Origin: Yamadazyma tenuis
Lineage: Eukaryota; Ascomycota; Pichiomycetes; Serinales; Debaryomycetaceae
Length of the DNA: 64,000 bases
NCBI RefSeq assembly: GCF_029203305.1
Contig: NC_089464.1
Span: 372,001 to 436,000, forward strand
Direction of reading: 5' to 3'
A program made the translations under genes and the position numbers. Positions 10,201 through 19,200 of this stretch are shown here, piece by piece (position 1 is the first letter of the stretch; every line of letters begins with the position of its first letter). The notes beneath the pieces were generated by a model. The model ran no database searches. It was not told where the DNA came from and saw only the letters and a list, made by a program, of their open reading frames with translations.

Positions 10201-10684
10201 ATTTGCTCCACAGAAATTCAAAGATGTCAAAGATTTGACCAACCAGATCTTCAACCAATTATCAAATGAGAAAAACTTGAGAGAGCTCTACCAGCTTAAT
10301 TCCAAGTTGATAAATGTTAACCAACAAATGGTGATTTCTCGGTTACTTGCCAAGATCAGAGACTATAAATTAGGATATGATTTATTGTTCAAGTTTTGCC
10401 AAATCTCAAACATTCACAAATTTTCGGTTTTAAATTTGAAAAGAATCATAGAGACCTTGACTAAATTCGAAGATGTTGTCAAGTTGAATGTGATTTTCAA
10501 CAAATTCTTGCACAAAAACATGTCAAGCTACCTTAAATTTGAGTTTTTTGAAATCCTTATCACCAGCAACAAAGATAAAGTTGAGCTATTAAAGTTGTTC
10601 AAAAACTCGTTCGCTTCTTTAAACTGTGAAATCAATTTGATCAAGATCGACAAATTCGTCATTGAGAACAATATATCATTATAA
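7274..10684 (+). CDS. RPM2: RPM2-like mitochondrial RNase P protein subunit / helical-repeat protein
   Basis: A 1136-residue product. The start is rich in Ser, Tyr and basic residues and poor in acidic ones for the first 60 positions, as in a mitochondrial presequence. The body is almost entirely helical with Asn/Leu/Lys-rich repeats that look like degenerate pentatricopeptide-type hairpins (for example STYNIVIGGLLKG near 265). The first residues (MxFxSFI, then an aromatic/basic stretch) and the size (Saccharomyces Rpm2 is about 1200 residues) suggest RPM2, which matures mitochondrial tRNA 5' ends and also affects translation and mRNA decay. Other mitochondrial PPR proteins (Pet309-type) are the main alternative. 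A UGUACAUA element follows the stop by 15 nt, fitting a mitochondrial protein. Role inferred; family moderately sure. Confidence 0.6.
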   Translation: MVFCSFIRCKYYPVHIKFFQSSSSYLHNQSLTRFYRKYTRIYKDHDPHPSRQSNSYLNISAGHYGLYFTIFNRDAEKHSLNSIDIISFDPQLQFMSPTTPSVFTKFHILGLNQHMYNNMSELKSQSKSLRSPSSLVSKRAFSTFVSSNGAQASSPLVTSVEDAHKLEPLEYDDFESFKTTQISKINSLFEEEDYNLIFPIYQSLKRNHMGLGSTELYNKVLSSLLLREFDNSMQLEDIEIRLTNLLTVYQDFLFFANEQMKPDFSTYNIVIGGLLKGSLDSVTYNKLKNLPTILYNQSFIKSQEFALIALELLHSVKDVQQLDLNKIYPLKFEVLNQFPNLVNKELMTLVFNNLLKNTDQFQYYNQLIRLTSKFQSTGVLNSDEDCYNFIFHVYNSYQEMAVGSFTKEQDYIVYESLVTELIKINNLEVATKFLDSILLLFKSSYKAEDKEGISNLLSGYLSEISNHNLTEAYKLMKEFNAVNFIPELSMSLNNELIDKFIGYYYSLETSKNNANYESVCAQQQDVYYNIWDIVNYNLIRQDFQLNHGLISLVVDLNDYDNIYKLTKILLINEELIDLQAFKKLLDYFASGMSYNFNTYYELILKLIEHQAQFYNDYGKINDYFSEVVDYLTISSNEFVVHNLINSPLIEEVFDKSDLVDDKIYGLIKFSKFLLDFFETNEVLEEDLLKILNYQSILINQLEDPDLTYVNLDEDLGNFKTRLSQSFGTNQSLLGQQTKSMIQSCKYLDIEVSDKPVVKVVPTVNLVPLLNINYGLGVKKFIEHFNQGYKFDDQTLFALISKEFLVNHLKRINVNKFVKLYISAGNSDLVETLVNENLDKINIAILKNIESMDDGLFSLYLDKLLMSSNKYLFEVFNSIDYTLDDIQMGKYLQLLMKHEQYQQIVDIFECNDELVNNELNLAVYLNSLLVTKQNDKFNLLVKSRFNSRESLQRLLENHDLKMVVDDYYLLSNFESNLFAPQKFKDVKDLTNQIFNQLSNEKNLRELYQLNSKLINVNQQMVISRLLAKIRDYKLGYDLLFKFCQISNIHKFSVLNLKRIIETLTKFEDVVKLNVIFNKFLHKNMSSYLKFEFFEILITSNKDKVELLKLFKNSFASLNCEINLIKIDKFVIENNISL

Positions 10685-10699
10685 TGACTTTTATGAACA

Positions 10700-10707
10700 T
10701 GTACATA
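10700..10707 (+). promoter_or_regulatory. Puf3-type element in the RPM2-like 3' UTR
   Basis: TGTACATA matches the UGUANAUA Puf3 consensus, with the favoured C at position -2. It begins 15 nt after the stop codon. Confidence 0.5.
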
Positions 10708-10798
10708 TTTATTTTAATACAATAAAACAATTAGTAAGAAATCCTGTGGATTCCTTGGTTGTGTATATAGCCCGATTTTGACAAACGGCTTAAGGAGC

Positions 10799-11782
10799 AT
10801 GACGGGGCAAACTATTATAAATTTCCGCTTCCCACGACACCATACTATGACTCCCATAGCTCACCAGACTGCTATTTCTTCCTTCAATTCCAATCATACT
10901 TCTTATGATCAGTTTAGACCAGACTTTGATCCAATTCTGGTGGACAAGTTTTTACAAGACTTGGGGTTAATAGAAAACCAATCTCCTAAAACCGATAAAG
11001 TGATTTTGGAATTGGCTGCCGGTACAGGTAAATTCACCAAGAATCTCGTGGACCATGGATGGAAGGACAATCTCATCATTGTGGAACCTAGTAAAGGAAT
11101 GTTAGAAAGTTTTGAAAAGAACTTTCCTGGAATCAAGACTCATTTGAACTCGTCTTATGATATTCCAGCTGAAGACGCGTCGGTAGATTCGGTGATAGTT
11201 GCCCAAGGTTTTCATTGGTTTGCTGACAGGGATTCTCTCAAAGAGATCAAGCGAGTTTTAAAGCCATCTGGAACTTTCGGATGTATTTGGAATTACGATG
11301 GTCCATCTCCATCGCAAGTTGATGTTGGATCCAAGACTCATTATTTGTTGGATAATAGTTTATCAACCAAAGTTCATATTCCTGAAGGAGCAGACTCAAT
11401 GGATATCAGCAACTCAACTATAGGGCTCCACAAGTGGAACGTTCACTTGGTTGATTATATTTATTCTTTTGATGTGGATGTTCCTCAATACAGAACAGGC
11501 GTATGGAAGAAAGTTTTGATGGATAATGAGTATTTCAAGCCAATAGAAGTCGAAACATACTTCTACAAAATTTCCAGCATTCCTAAACATTCAGTGTTTC
11601 AATATTGGTTAACCAGATCTTTTATTACAAAATTGCTGGATGAAGAAAAGGTCAAATGTGAAAAGACAATCAACGAGATCATCGATAAATATGTAACCGA
11701 CGACGATAAGATACAAGAGAACGGCAATATTTATTTACAAAGGGTTTTGGGAACTCACTCTATCGTTGCTTTCCCAAAGTAA
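10799..11782 (+). CDS. Class I SAM-dependent methyltransferase
   Basis: About 328 residues. The frame is open upstream to 10778, but only from a TTG, so the first ATG is 10799. A second ATG at 10847 (MTPIAHQ…) may be the true start, since it directly precedes the usual Tyr/Arg-Pro entry of this family. Motif I is ILELAAGTGKFT, motif II-like IIVEPSKGML, and a typical VAQGFHWF precedes a post-I LKPSG turn, which places it in the methyltransferase-11 group near yeast Tmt1/Crg1-like enzymes. The substrate is unknown. The protein is probably cytosolic. Its stop is 5 bp from the stop of the convergent MNN1-type gene. Confidence 0.85.
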   Translation: MTGQTIINFRFPRHHTMTPIAHQTAISSFNSNHTSYDQFRPDFDPILVDKFLQDLGLIENQSPKTDKVILELAAGTGKFTKNLVDHGWKDNLIIVEPSKGMLESFEKNFPGIKTHLNSSYDIPAEDASVDSVIVAQGFHWFADRDSLKEIKRVLKPSGTFGCIWNYDGPSPSQVDVGSKTHYLLDNSLSTKVHIPEGADSMDISNSTIGLHKWNVHLVDYIYSFDVDVPQYRTGVWKKVLMDNEYFKPIEVETYFYKISSIPKHSVFQYWLTRSFITKLLDEEKVKCEKTINEIIDKYVTDDDKIQENGNIYLQRVLGTHSIVAFPK

Positions 11783-11787
11783 TAGAT

Positions 11788-13938
11788 CTAGTTAGCTATA
11801 AAATATTCAGATGCTGATTTGGGGGTATGTGTCATCCACAACTTACCCAAGGTATCGATTCGTGACACAGTAGTATCATTGAATACATATAACTTTCCAA
11901 ATTCGTGATCTTTACCAGGGTGGTACGATTGGATTATGCTGTACCCACAATAATAGTAGCCAGCACATATAGGACTCTTTACCCAACCTTTTTGTGGAGG
12001 ATTGGAAATCTTAGGCTCAAGTGGACCTGCGGTGTGAAAATCCTTGATCTCGTCCAGATCCTTTAACCGGCCCTTCCAAGTCTTCTCTATTTGTTTTTCT
12101 TTCCCGATGTTGTATTCATCGTTTAAATCCCTATAATCTGGTAGTGATGGAGGAACTAATGCATGGGTTATTTTGAATGGATTTTTGTAAATATTTTGCA
12201 ATTCAGTTATTGGAACCTTGCAAAATGGGTACTTGGATTTATCTTTATAGTGTCTGTTCTTCTTGCAGAAGCTGAATCCCGAATTGATCCATAATAAATC
12301 TCCAAATTCATTTACATGCCCAGGATGCGTTGAACAAACTTCGTCAGAATCGTAATCATAAATCTTTAAAGCATCTGAACTAGCAACTCCCACTGCAGCA
12401 GCTTCATTCTCATTAAAGCGGAAATTATCGTCTCCTGCCATTAATAGCGAAATCCAGTAGAATTCTTTATCTCCCCACATGGCAGTTTTAAGTGGCTCCT
12501 TCCATATTCCTAATGGTAGAAGCATTGTTATGGCATTAAAATGTTTTTTTTTATCAAGCAAGACAACACCAGCTTCTTGGAAATGCCTATATCCCCTTAA
12601 GTAGTTGTTTCCTTCAAGGCTGCTCTTGTTGAGGATATTCATGCCGAAAAGGCTTTCCAAAGATCCATTATTCATTGGAAAAAGTCGTTGGACAAAATTT
12701 GTCTCCAAGTAGTCATTGGTATCTCTTAAACTTCTATCTTTAAAGAAGAAAGTGGATGTGTCAAGGTATTCACTTGAATGGAAAAACTTCTCGGGCTCTA
12801 ACAATGGTACCGAATCAGCATCTAAAAGCATGATTTCTTTGAAGGAACTGAAAAATACAGAAAGTAATTTGTTATTGTAAGTTGCAAAATTCTTCTTATC
12901 GGTTATTCTTTTAATGTTAGTGAATATAACCGTTTGTTTTGGAAAGGAGGAATTTATACTGGTCACTTCTTTTTCCAATTCACTAGTCTTTGGGTCTAAT
13001 TTACCTTCATCAAGTTCAATATTTGCAGCCCGTATGATAATGGCCTTTGACCTTCTACTCAAATTTCCTCTGTAGACTATTTGGATAGGTAAAGAGTTGT
13101 TCAAGGCCCGCAAAACCCGTATCAATCTGGCTATGTCTTTGGCATGTGAGGATGTAGCAGATAATACGATACCTTTTCCACTAATATTTTTGTGATAGAA
13201 GTCAAATAAATTTTGGTCCTTATCAGGCGTAAGGACATTACCCGTGAATTCACCATTCTTGAATTCTGGAAGTCCGTTATTAAATGTGGTAGTTTTATTT
13301 TCTATAACCACATCAAAACTTGGCATCTCGGAGTTAATATATGGGAATACTCGGAGGGTAATATCATTGAACCACCATTTATCGAAATCATATGAAATTC
13401 CGTCACCACCAAAAAAACATTTGTTATAAACTCTCATTATGGAGATGGCATCGGCCATTTGTTGATCCATCACCCTAGAATTTTTAACTTGTTGATCAAA
13501 ATCGGTCTTTATACTATTCTTCTCAGAAAGTGATATTTTACTTCCCAATCCTTCTTTTGATTTGACCGATAGAAGGTTTTTCCGTTCTCTGTTGAAAAAT
13601 CGCTGCAGCTTATCAATGTCTTTATTATAAGACCTCCCTGACATTGTAGGAAATCTCCAGCTCTTTCCTGAAGTTGAAGTCATCAAATCATTAAAAAATA
13701 TCGTACACTTTTCAGGCAATGGCTTGTCCTTGAAATGCTTATGGCGTTCTGTAAGGCCATCCAAATCACCATACTTGTAGTTAGAATAATGGATTATTTT
13801 TCTCATTTTGATGTCTTGCTTTTTGAATGTGGTTGGAGAAAACCTGATAAATATAGCATCCAAAATCGTATAGAACAAAAAGACTGCCAAAAAGAAAACC
13901 ATCCCCACGAGGGACCTTCTTAAGGTCAATCTCAACAT
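11788..13938 (-). CDS. MNN1-family alpha-1,3-mannosyltransferase, Golgi type II membrane protein
   Basis: 716 residues from the ATG at 13938; a TTG-only extension runs to 13956. A short basic cytosolic tail is followed by one hydrophobic anchor (about 10-30), a stem, and a lumenal catalytic domain. The DxD metal/GDP-mannose site is in MLLDADSVPLLEP (about 370-380). Further family marks are the HFQEAGVVLLDK and WGDKEFYW segments and a C-terminal Cys-rich CAGYYYCGYS. Size and motifs fit the MNN1 family, which caps N- and O-linked mannans with alpha-1,3-mannose. CTG-group yeasts carry several paralogues, so I do not assign a number. MNN2/5-type transferases share the fold and are the alternative. 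It ends tail-to-tail with the methyltransferase. Confidence 0.85.
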   Translation of the reverse strand: MLRLTLRRSLVGMVFFLAVFLFYTILDAIFIRFSPTTFKKQDIKMRKIIHYSNYKYGDLDGLTERHKHFKDKPLPEKCTIFFNDLMTSTSGKSWRFPTMSGRSYNKDIDKLQRFFNRERKNLLSVKSKEGLGSKISLSEKNSIKTDFDQQVKNSRVMDQQMADAISIMRVYNKCFFGGDGISYDFDKWWFNDITLRVFPYINSEMPSFDVVIENKTTTFNNGLPEFKNGEFTGNVLTPDKDQNLFDFYHKNISGKGIVLSATSSHAKDIARLIRVLRALNNSLPIQIVYRGNLSRRSKAIIIRAANIELDEGKLDPKTSELEKEVTSINSSFPKQTVIFTNIKRITDKKNFATYNNKLLSVFFSSFKEIMLLDADSVPLLEPEKFFHSSEYLDTSTFFFKDRSLRDTNDYLETNFVQRLFPMNNGSLESLFGMNILNKSSLEGNNYLRGYRHFQEAGVVLLDKKKHFNAITMLLPLGIWKEPLKTAMWGDKEFYWISLLMAGDDNFRFNENEAAAVGVASSDALKIYDYDSDEVCSTHPGHVNEFGDLLWINSGFSFCKKNRHYKDKSKYPFCKVPITELQNIYKNPFKITHALVPPSLPDYRDLNDEYNIGKEKQIEKTWKGRLKDLDEIKDFHTAGPLEPKISNPPQKGWVKSPICAGYYYCGYSIIQSYHPGKDHEFGKLYVFNDTTVSRIDTLGKLWMTHTPKSASEYFIAN

Positions 13939-14196
13939 GGGACACGAATGAAACAAGTACTATAACTTGTACTGTTGAAGCTTGAGAAGGAAATGGTTCT
14001 ATTTATATGTGTGGTAAATTATAAAGTTTAATATAGCAGAGGCATTTTTACAAGGCTCAGCCCGGCTCCGCACGTGTCAAATACCGTTGCAGCCATTTTC
14101 GATTTGAAAAACCTGTCAAAATTTGAGGTCGCATGACAGTTACAACTATTATGTGGAATGTGTTAAAAGACTTGTATGAAACTAAGGCACAACTAT

Positions 14197-15387
14197 TTAA
14201 CGGGCTTTACCATCAGCAGCTTTAATATATAAAACGTCTCCATCTTCAACAAAGTAGTCCTTACCTTTTTGCAACAATTTACCAGCGGCTCTTACTGCAT
14301 TCTCATCTCCCAATTCAATCAAGTCATCGTACTTAATAACTTGAGCCAAGATAAATGTTCGTTCCAAATCGGTGTGAATGGTACCGGCAGCTTGTGGAGC
14401 AGTGTACCATCTTCTGATAGTCCATTCTCTGACTTCATCTGGACCCCCAGTGAAGAAAGAAATCAAATCCAACTTTTGTCTCATGGTGGTAATGATTTTA
14501 GGTAAAGCCGATTGGGTTTGAATTTCTTTAAGGTAAGCCTCTCTTTCGTCATCGGTTTCCATACCAGCCAACTTTTCTTCCAAGGAAACAGATACTGGGA
14601 TAATCATATCACCTGGAGAATTAGTATCAACCCATTCTTTGATCTTTAATAAGTACTTATTCTTCTTTCTGATGTAGTCTCTTTCTGACAAGTTAATCAA
14701 GTAGATACATGGTTTAGCAGTTAACAAGAACATCGAGTTGATTATTTCGACTTCTTTCGCAGTCCAAGTTTGGTTGGCAATTCTTTGTCTCTTTTCCAAA
14801 AGTTCAATGATTCTCTTGACCAATTCAGCTTCTTCTTTCTTTTGCTTAACTTCTAAAGATTGTCCACCTCTTCTAGTTATTTTTTCAATTCCTTCCAAAT
14901 GTTTTTGAGCGAATTCGATATCTTTTAAGCTTAATTCATCAGAAATGATCTCTAAATCAGCTGTTGGATTAACTTCATCATTAATGTGGATAATGTCGGA
15001 GTCTTCAAAACATCTTACGACCTGGAAAATAGCATCCACAGCTCTAATGTTGGCCAAGAAATTGTTTCCTAACCCTTCACCAGCGTGAGCACCTTTGGTT
15101 AAACCAGCAATATCGTAAATAGTCATAAAAGCTGGAACTTCACTCTTTGGCTTGTACAACCCACATAACTTTTCGAATCTTGGGGAGGGAACAATAACTC
15201 TGGCTTCTTCTGGTTCAATGGTCGCAAATGGGTAATTTGCAGGGTTTCCTAAAGGTGATCTAGTAATGGCTTGGAAAAAAGTGGACTTTCCGACGTTAGC
15301 CAATCCAACAATACCGGACTTTAAGTTGTTACCTGGTCTACCTAAAAGGATAGGTTTCTCTTGTACGGCTTTCTTTTTAGGGGCCAT
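14197..15387 (-). CDS. OLA1: Obg-like ATPase Ola1 (YchF family)
   Basis: 396 residues from the ATG at 15387 (MAPKKKAVQEK…); the longer frame reaches 15462 only through a TTG. The G1/P-loop is GLANVGKST (about 28-36). The family's switch regions (ANYPFATIEPEEARV, DIAGLTKGAHAGEGLG) are intact. The G4 motif reads NLSE instead of NKxD, the change that makes Ola1/YchF prefer ATP. A coiled coil and a C-terminal TGS domain follow. Ola1 acts in the cytosol at ribosomes and in stress and translation control. It is divergent from MRPL37, sharing a 172-bp promoter that contains a Reb1-type CGGGTAA core. Confidence 0.97.
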   Translation of the reverse strand: MAPKKKAVQEKPILLGRPGNNLKSGIVGLANVGKSTFFQAITRSPLGNPANYPFATIEPEEARVIVPSPRFEKLCGLYKPKSEVPAFMTIYDIAGLTKGAHAGEGLGNNFLANIRAVDAIFQVVRCFEDSDIIHINDEVNPTADLEIISDELSLKDIEFAQKHLEGIEKITRRGGQSLEVKQKKEEAELVKRIIELLEKRQRIANQTWTAKEVEIINSMFLLTAKPCIYLINLSERDYIRKKNKYLLKIKEWVDTNSPGDMIIPVSVSLEEKLAGMETDDEREAYLKEIQTQSALPKIITTMRQKLDLISFFTGGPDEVREWTIRRWYTAPQAAGTIHTDLERTFILAQVIKYDDLIELGDENAVRAAGKLLQKGKDYFVEDGDVLYIKAADGKAR

Positions 15388-15519
15388 TTTGGAATTGATA
15401 TATGAGAAATGTATAAGATTTCGTTCACAAAAGGTTGAGGAAGAGGTGAGGATTTTTGGCAAATAAAAATTTTACTGCTGAGCCACGACTGCCTTCAGTC
15501 GCACCAACCTCTAGCCTTG

Positions 15520-15526
15520 CGGGTAA
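15520..15526 (+). promoter_or_regulatory. Reb1-type core site between OLA1 and MRPL37
   Basis: CGGGTAA matches the core of the general regulatory factor Reb1. It lies in the 172-bp divergent promoter, 34 bp before the MRPL37 ATG. Confidence 0.35.
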
Positions 15527-15559
15527 CGCAACAAATTCTCTTCCAATTAACTGTTAATT

Positions 15560-15853
15560 ATGTTCAGACTGTTGACTGTGGTTAGAAGATTCAGTATAAG
15601 TAGAAGTTCGTTGAATACCCCTAAATCGTCCTGTGTGGCAGGGACCGTCTTGAACTTGAAGGTAAAAAAAGCTGGTGATGAGCCTGTCGCTTTAGAAGAT
15701 AGCGACTATCCAGATTGGTTATGGGATTCGTTGGACAAGGGAAAGAAAGATAAAACTTTGAAGAAGAATGACTTTATGAAATGGAGAAGGAAGCAGTTGA
15801 ACAAGGTCAACACCGCTAAGATCAAAGAAAAGAATTTCCTTTCTGAATTGTAG
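15560..15853 (+). CDS. MRPL37: Mitochondrial large-subunit ribosomal protein mL54 (MRPL37)
   Basis: A 97-residue product with a basic N-terminal mitochondrial presequence. It then has the mL54 signature: SSCVAGTVLNLKVKKAGDEP, a DYPDWLWDSL motif, and a basic helical tail ending NFLSEL. Length and the stop position match Saccharomyces MRPL37. It is divergent from OLA1. The frame stays open for 69 codons after the TAG, but the family normally ends here, so the extension is treated as UTR. A UGUAUAUA Puf3-type element lies about 130 nt downstream. Confidence 0.9.
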   Translation: MFRLLTVVRRFSISRSSLNTPKSSCVAGTVLNLKVKKAGDEPVALEDSDYPDWLWDSLDKGKKDKTLKKNDFMKWRRKQLNKVNTAKIKEKNFLSEL

Positions 15854-16252
15854 TTGAAGACCTTCAACATCATAAGTTCATTCAGAACTATCAATTTAAT
15901 CATAGAGATCATATCAGTTTTTGTGGAAATCAAGGACAACAGAAACTGGATTGTTGAAGTTCTAGACTTCCCTACAATACCACCTTTGTATATAGAAACA
16001 TTCCTTGGTGGAGTGTATATTCCAATAAAATCAACCATCGAACAAACTCAGGTACGTCTGTAATGAATTATTGAAGAAAAACTTCATACCTCTAATAACC
16101 CTCACATCCCGAACCTCTCCTAGTAAGTAGGTTTTAAGCAATTTGTGCATTCTCCAAATTCATACTGTAAACCTGTCCGGGGACTGGCGGTTGAGAACTG
16201 TCAGTGGAAAAATTTTTTGATTGAAAAATTCGAATCCTAATACAACTGCAAA
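15854..16252. other. Intergenic region between MRPL37 and CLU1, 399 bp
   Basis: Holds the MRPL37 3' UTR and the CLU1 promoter. Besides the Puf3-type element at 15987, the only oddity is the in-frame open stretch 15854-16063 following the MRPL37 stop. No RNA gene is visible. Confidence 0.5.
15987..15994 (+). promoter_or_regulatory. Puf3-type element downstream of MRPL37
   Basis: TGTATATA matches UGUANAUA, about 134 nt after the MRPL37 stop and 259 nt before the CLU1 ATG. It is functional only if the MRPL37 3' UTR extends this far. Confidence 0.35.
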
Positions 16253-19200
16253 ATGTCGGAGGAGAACCAATTGGAAACGGTTCAAACGTTGAAGCTCCAG
16301 CTCCTGTTACCTCAATGTTTATCCACCAAGAAAGAAACGGTTGAAATTGAGACTACTTTGGACGAAACTTTACCTCAGTTGAAAGAGACTTTGGGTTTAA
16401 TTCCCAAGACTGAAAATTTAACAAACTTGTTGATTTTCTATAAGGATGTGAATTTATTCGAAGCCTTTGATGAAATGTCCACTTTCAGAGACGTTCTAAA
16501 GCAACTTGGTCTCGAAGGATCTCAAAGTTTATCTTTAAGATTGGCAGAGAAGCCTTATAATTTGGCTAATGTATACGAGCATTTGTTGAAATTTAGACAA
16601 GTTATTGGCTTACACTTTTTGGACAAGTCAAAAATGGATTTTGGTGTTAGTGGCGGTGTAAGCAAGTTTTCAGAGTTGGGTTTAGATGCCATTACCACAC
16701 CACAGGTTCCAAAGGAACCCGAACAAGCTGAGTCTACGAAATCGAAAGAGAGTACTAAAAAAGAGGAAGAAGAAGAAGAAGAAATAGTGCTTTCATCAGA
16801 GCAAAAGGCAGAGGCCAACAAGCTTGCCGAGTCTTTAAGCAAGCTGGGTGGTGTCGATATCTTATCATTGGGATCATTCCAAAATCCATTCAAAGATTTC
16901 AAGTTACCTATCAAACATTTGACTATCTCTCAATGGTCTCCAGTCCCTCAATATCAAAAAATCCAAGGTGATTTGTTGTACTTAAGTTTACAAACATTGG
17001 AGAATGAAACTTTTCAAATTACTGCTCATTTCTCGGGGTTCTTTGTTAATAAATCATCTAGTACTACGTTCAACCCTCAAATTAAGCATTCTATGAAGTC
17101 TAACAAACATTTTATCTTGTTTGACTTGATAAGCGGCTTATCTCCTTTGTTTGAGAAAACACTTATAGCTAACTCCTCCAACTTGCATTCAAGTTCTAGC
17201 AACCCCGAGACATATTTAATTCCCACAAGCTCTTTTGTCAACCATCCATGGCTCGTTGGCAAAGAGAATATTACCAACAATGCTGATTTGACCCAAAACC
17301 AATTACCTATATTAGTGAGTGGTGTTGATGGTGGTGAATTGGTTAGAGATTGGAACGATGAGTTTCAATCCATTAAGGAGTTGCCCAGATCTACTGTCAA
17401 TGAAAGAATATTAAGGGAAAAGTTGATCAGCAAGACCATTTATGAATTTAATAAAGTAGCTACCGAGACTGCCATTAACATTGTGAACGGTAACATTACC
17501 TCTTTGAACATCAGCGAAGATCCCGAACTTTTAACCTTCTTGAGAAACGGAGTCTTTTATTCTTTTGGTGTTGATGCTACTGGGAATTTTGTTAACTCCG
17601 GTGGAGATGATGCTGCTAGATATACCACTGGAAAAGATCTTAATGCGGTTAAAATCTTGAACAGAATTGATTCGTCCGATGTTCACAACTTATTGACCTT
17701 GGTGGTTGATTATATGGGGAAAAGAATTATCTGTCAAGCTCCCGTGCCTGGGATTTTCCAAGAAACTAGAAATATTGAAACTGACGAAGTGTTTGACAAA
17801 GTTGTGTATGGTTTAAACTCTGACAACAGTCAGATTGTTTATAACAAGAATTTCAATGATGCTTTGAAGACAATCAGCGAAGCCTTTCATTTGAAACCTC
17901 ATTCGATTGAATTGGACGATGGAGTCAAGTCCAAAGAATTGTTGATCACTTCAAAGGATATGAAAGGTATTCATGGTACTGACGGAAGAAAGTATATGAT
18001 TGACTTGTACAGAACCACGCCTTTGGATATCGGTTTCATCGAAAAGCATTTCCAACCTGAAAAAGATACTTCTTATCCTCACAAAGAGACCTTGGTGAGA
18101 CATGAAGCTTTGGAAGAATGGTGGAAACGTAAAATCGCTGTGTTGATCAAATTAGAAACAGAAAAGTTAGAAAAGGAAGGTAAGACTTTTGATAAAGAAA
18201 ATGGTGAAAAACCCCAATTATTGATCCAGGGAGATCAAGTTTCTATCAATTCAGATGCTTTCACCGGTATAAATGAATCGGAAGAAGACCGGAACGATGT
18301 CAGAGAGGTATCTAAGTTTGTTTTGACTTTGGTCGAAGAATTTTTGAACGAGATGGGTACTCAGTTGGCTCCTTTTGATGGTTCTCATTTGACTTCGATG
18401 TTACATAGATCAGGAATCAATTTGAGATACTTGGGTTATATTGCAGACCAATGTTTGGAAAGAAAGCAGAAAGAATTACAAAAGATTGAGGAACAAATTA
18501 AATCAAATGAGGCTTTAGCAGAACAGTTAGCCCAAGAAGAAAAGGAAAAAGTAGCCAAAGGAGAAGAACAAAAAGAGGAAGAAAATCTCGAAGAAACCAA
18601 GGAAGAAGAAAAGTCGGCTGGAATCTATGAACCTATTGCTGCGAACTATGAAACCATCTACAAGCTCTCGGTCCAGGAAATGGTCGCTAGAGCTACTAAG
18701 CATGTGTTACGTAAGTTGTCTAAGTCCTTACCCGTTAACTTGATGAGCACCTTTGTTAGTCACTTTTTAAACTGTTTACTCGGTTCGAATATCAGTGTGT
18801 CACCAATGTGTTTTATTGACGAAAACCTTAAAACGTTTTACTCTTTTAAAGATTTGCAGTTTACTTCCTTAACCAGTAATGATGCTATTGAGTTAGTAAC
18901 TAAAGAAGTCTTTATTCGTTTCAGATTTCAACTACCATCAGACTGGGTTAACACTCTTATTAAACCTTATCAATTGTTTAGAGAAATCTCCCTCAAGTTT
19001 GGTATTCAGTGGAAAGCTCAGAATTATTCCTTTACCAAGGAAGAATTCGAGTTGAATAAAGAACTGATGGTTATTGAAGCCCAAGTTATTGAAAACAACG
19101 TTGTTTCCAAGAAGAATAAGAAAGGCAAGAAACAATCTTCTCCTGTTATTGAGAAGGTTATCACTCGTCAAAGCATATTTATCGCAGATGATATTCTTAA

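Noticed and set aside
15388..15462. N-terminal extension of OLA1
   Set aside because: It depends on a TTG start, and the family begins at the internal MAPKKK. Similar TTG/GTG extensions of MNN1-type, THO2, the ABC transporter, UTR2 and the methyltransferase were dropped for the same reason.
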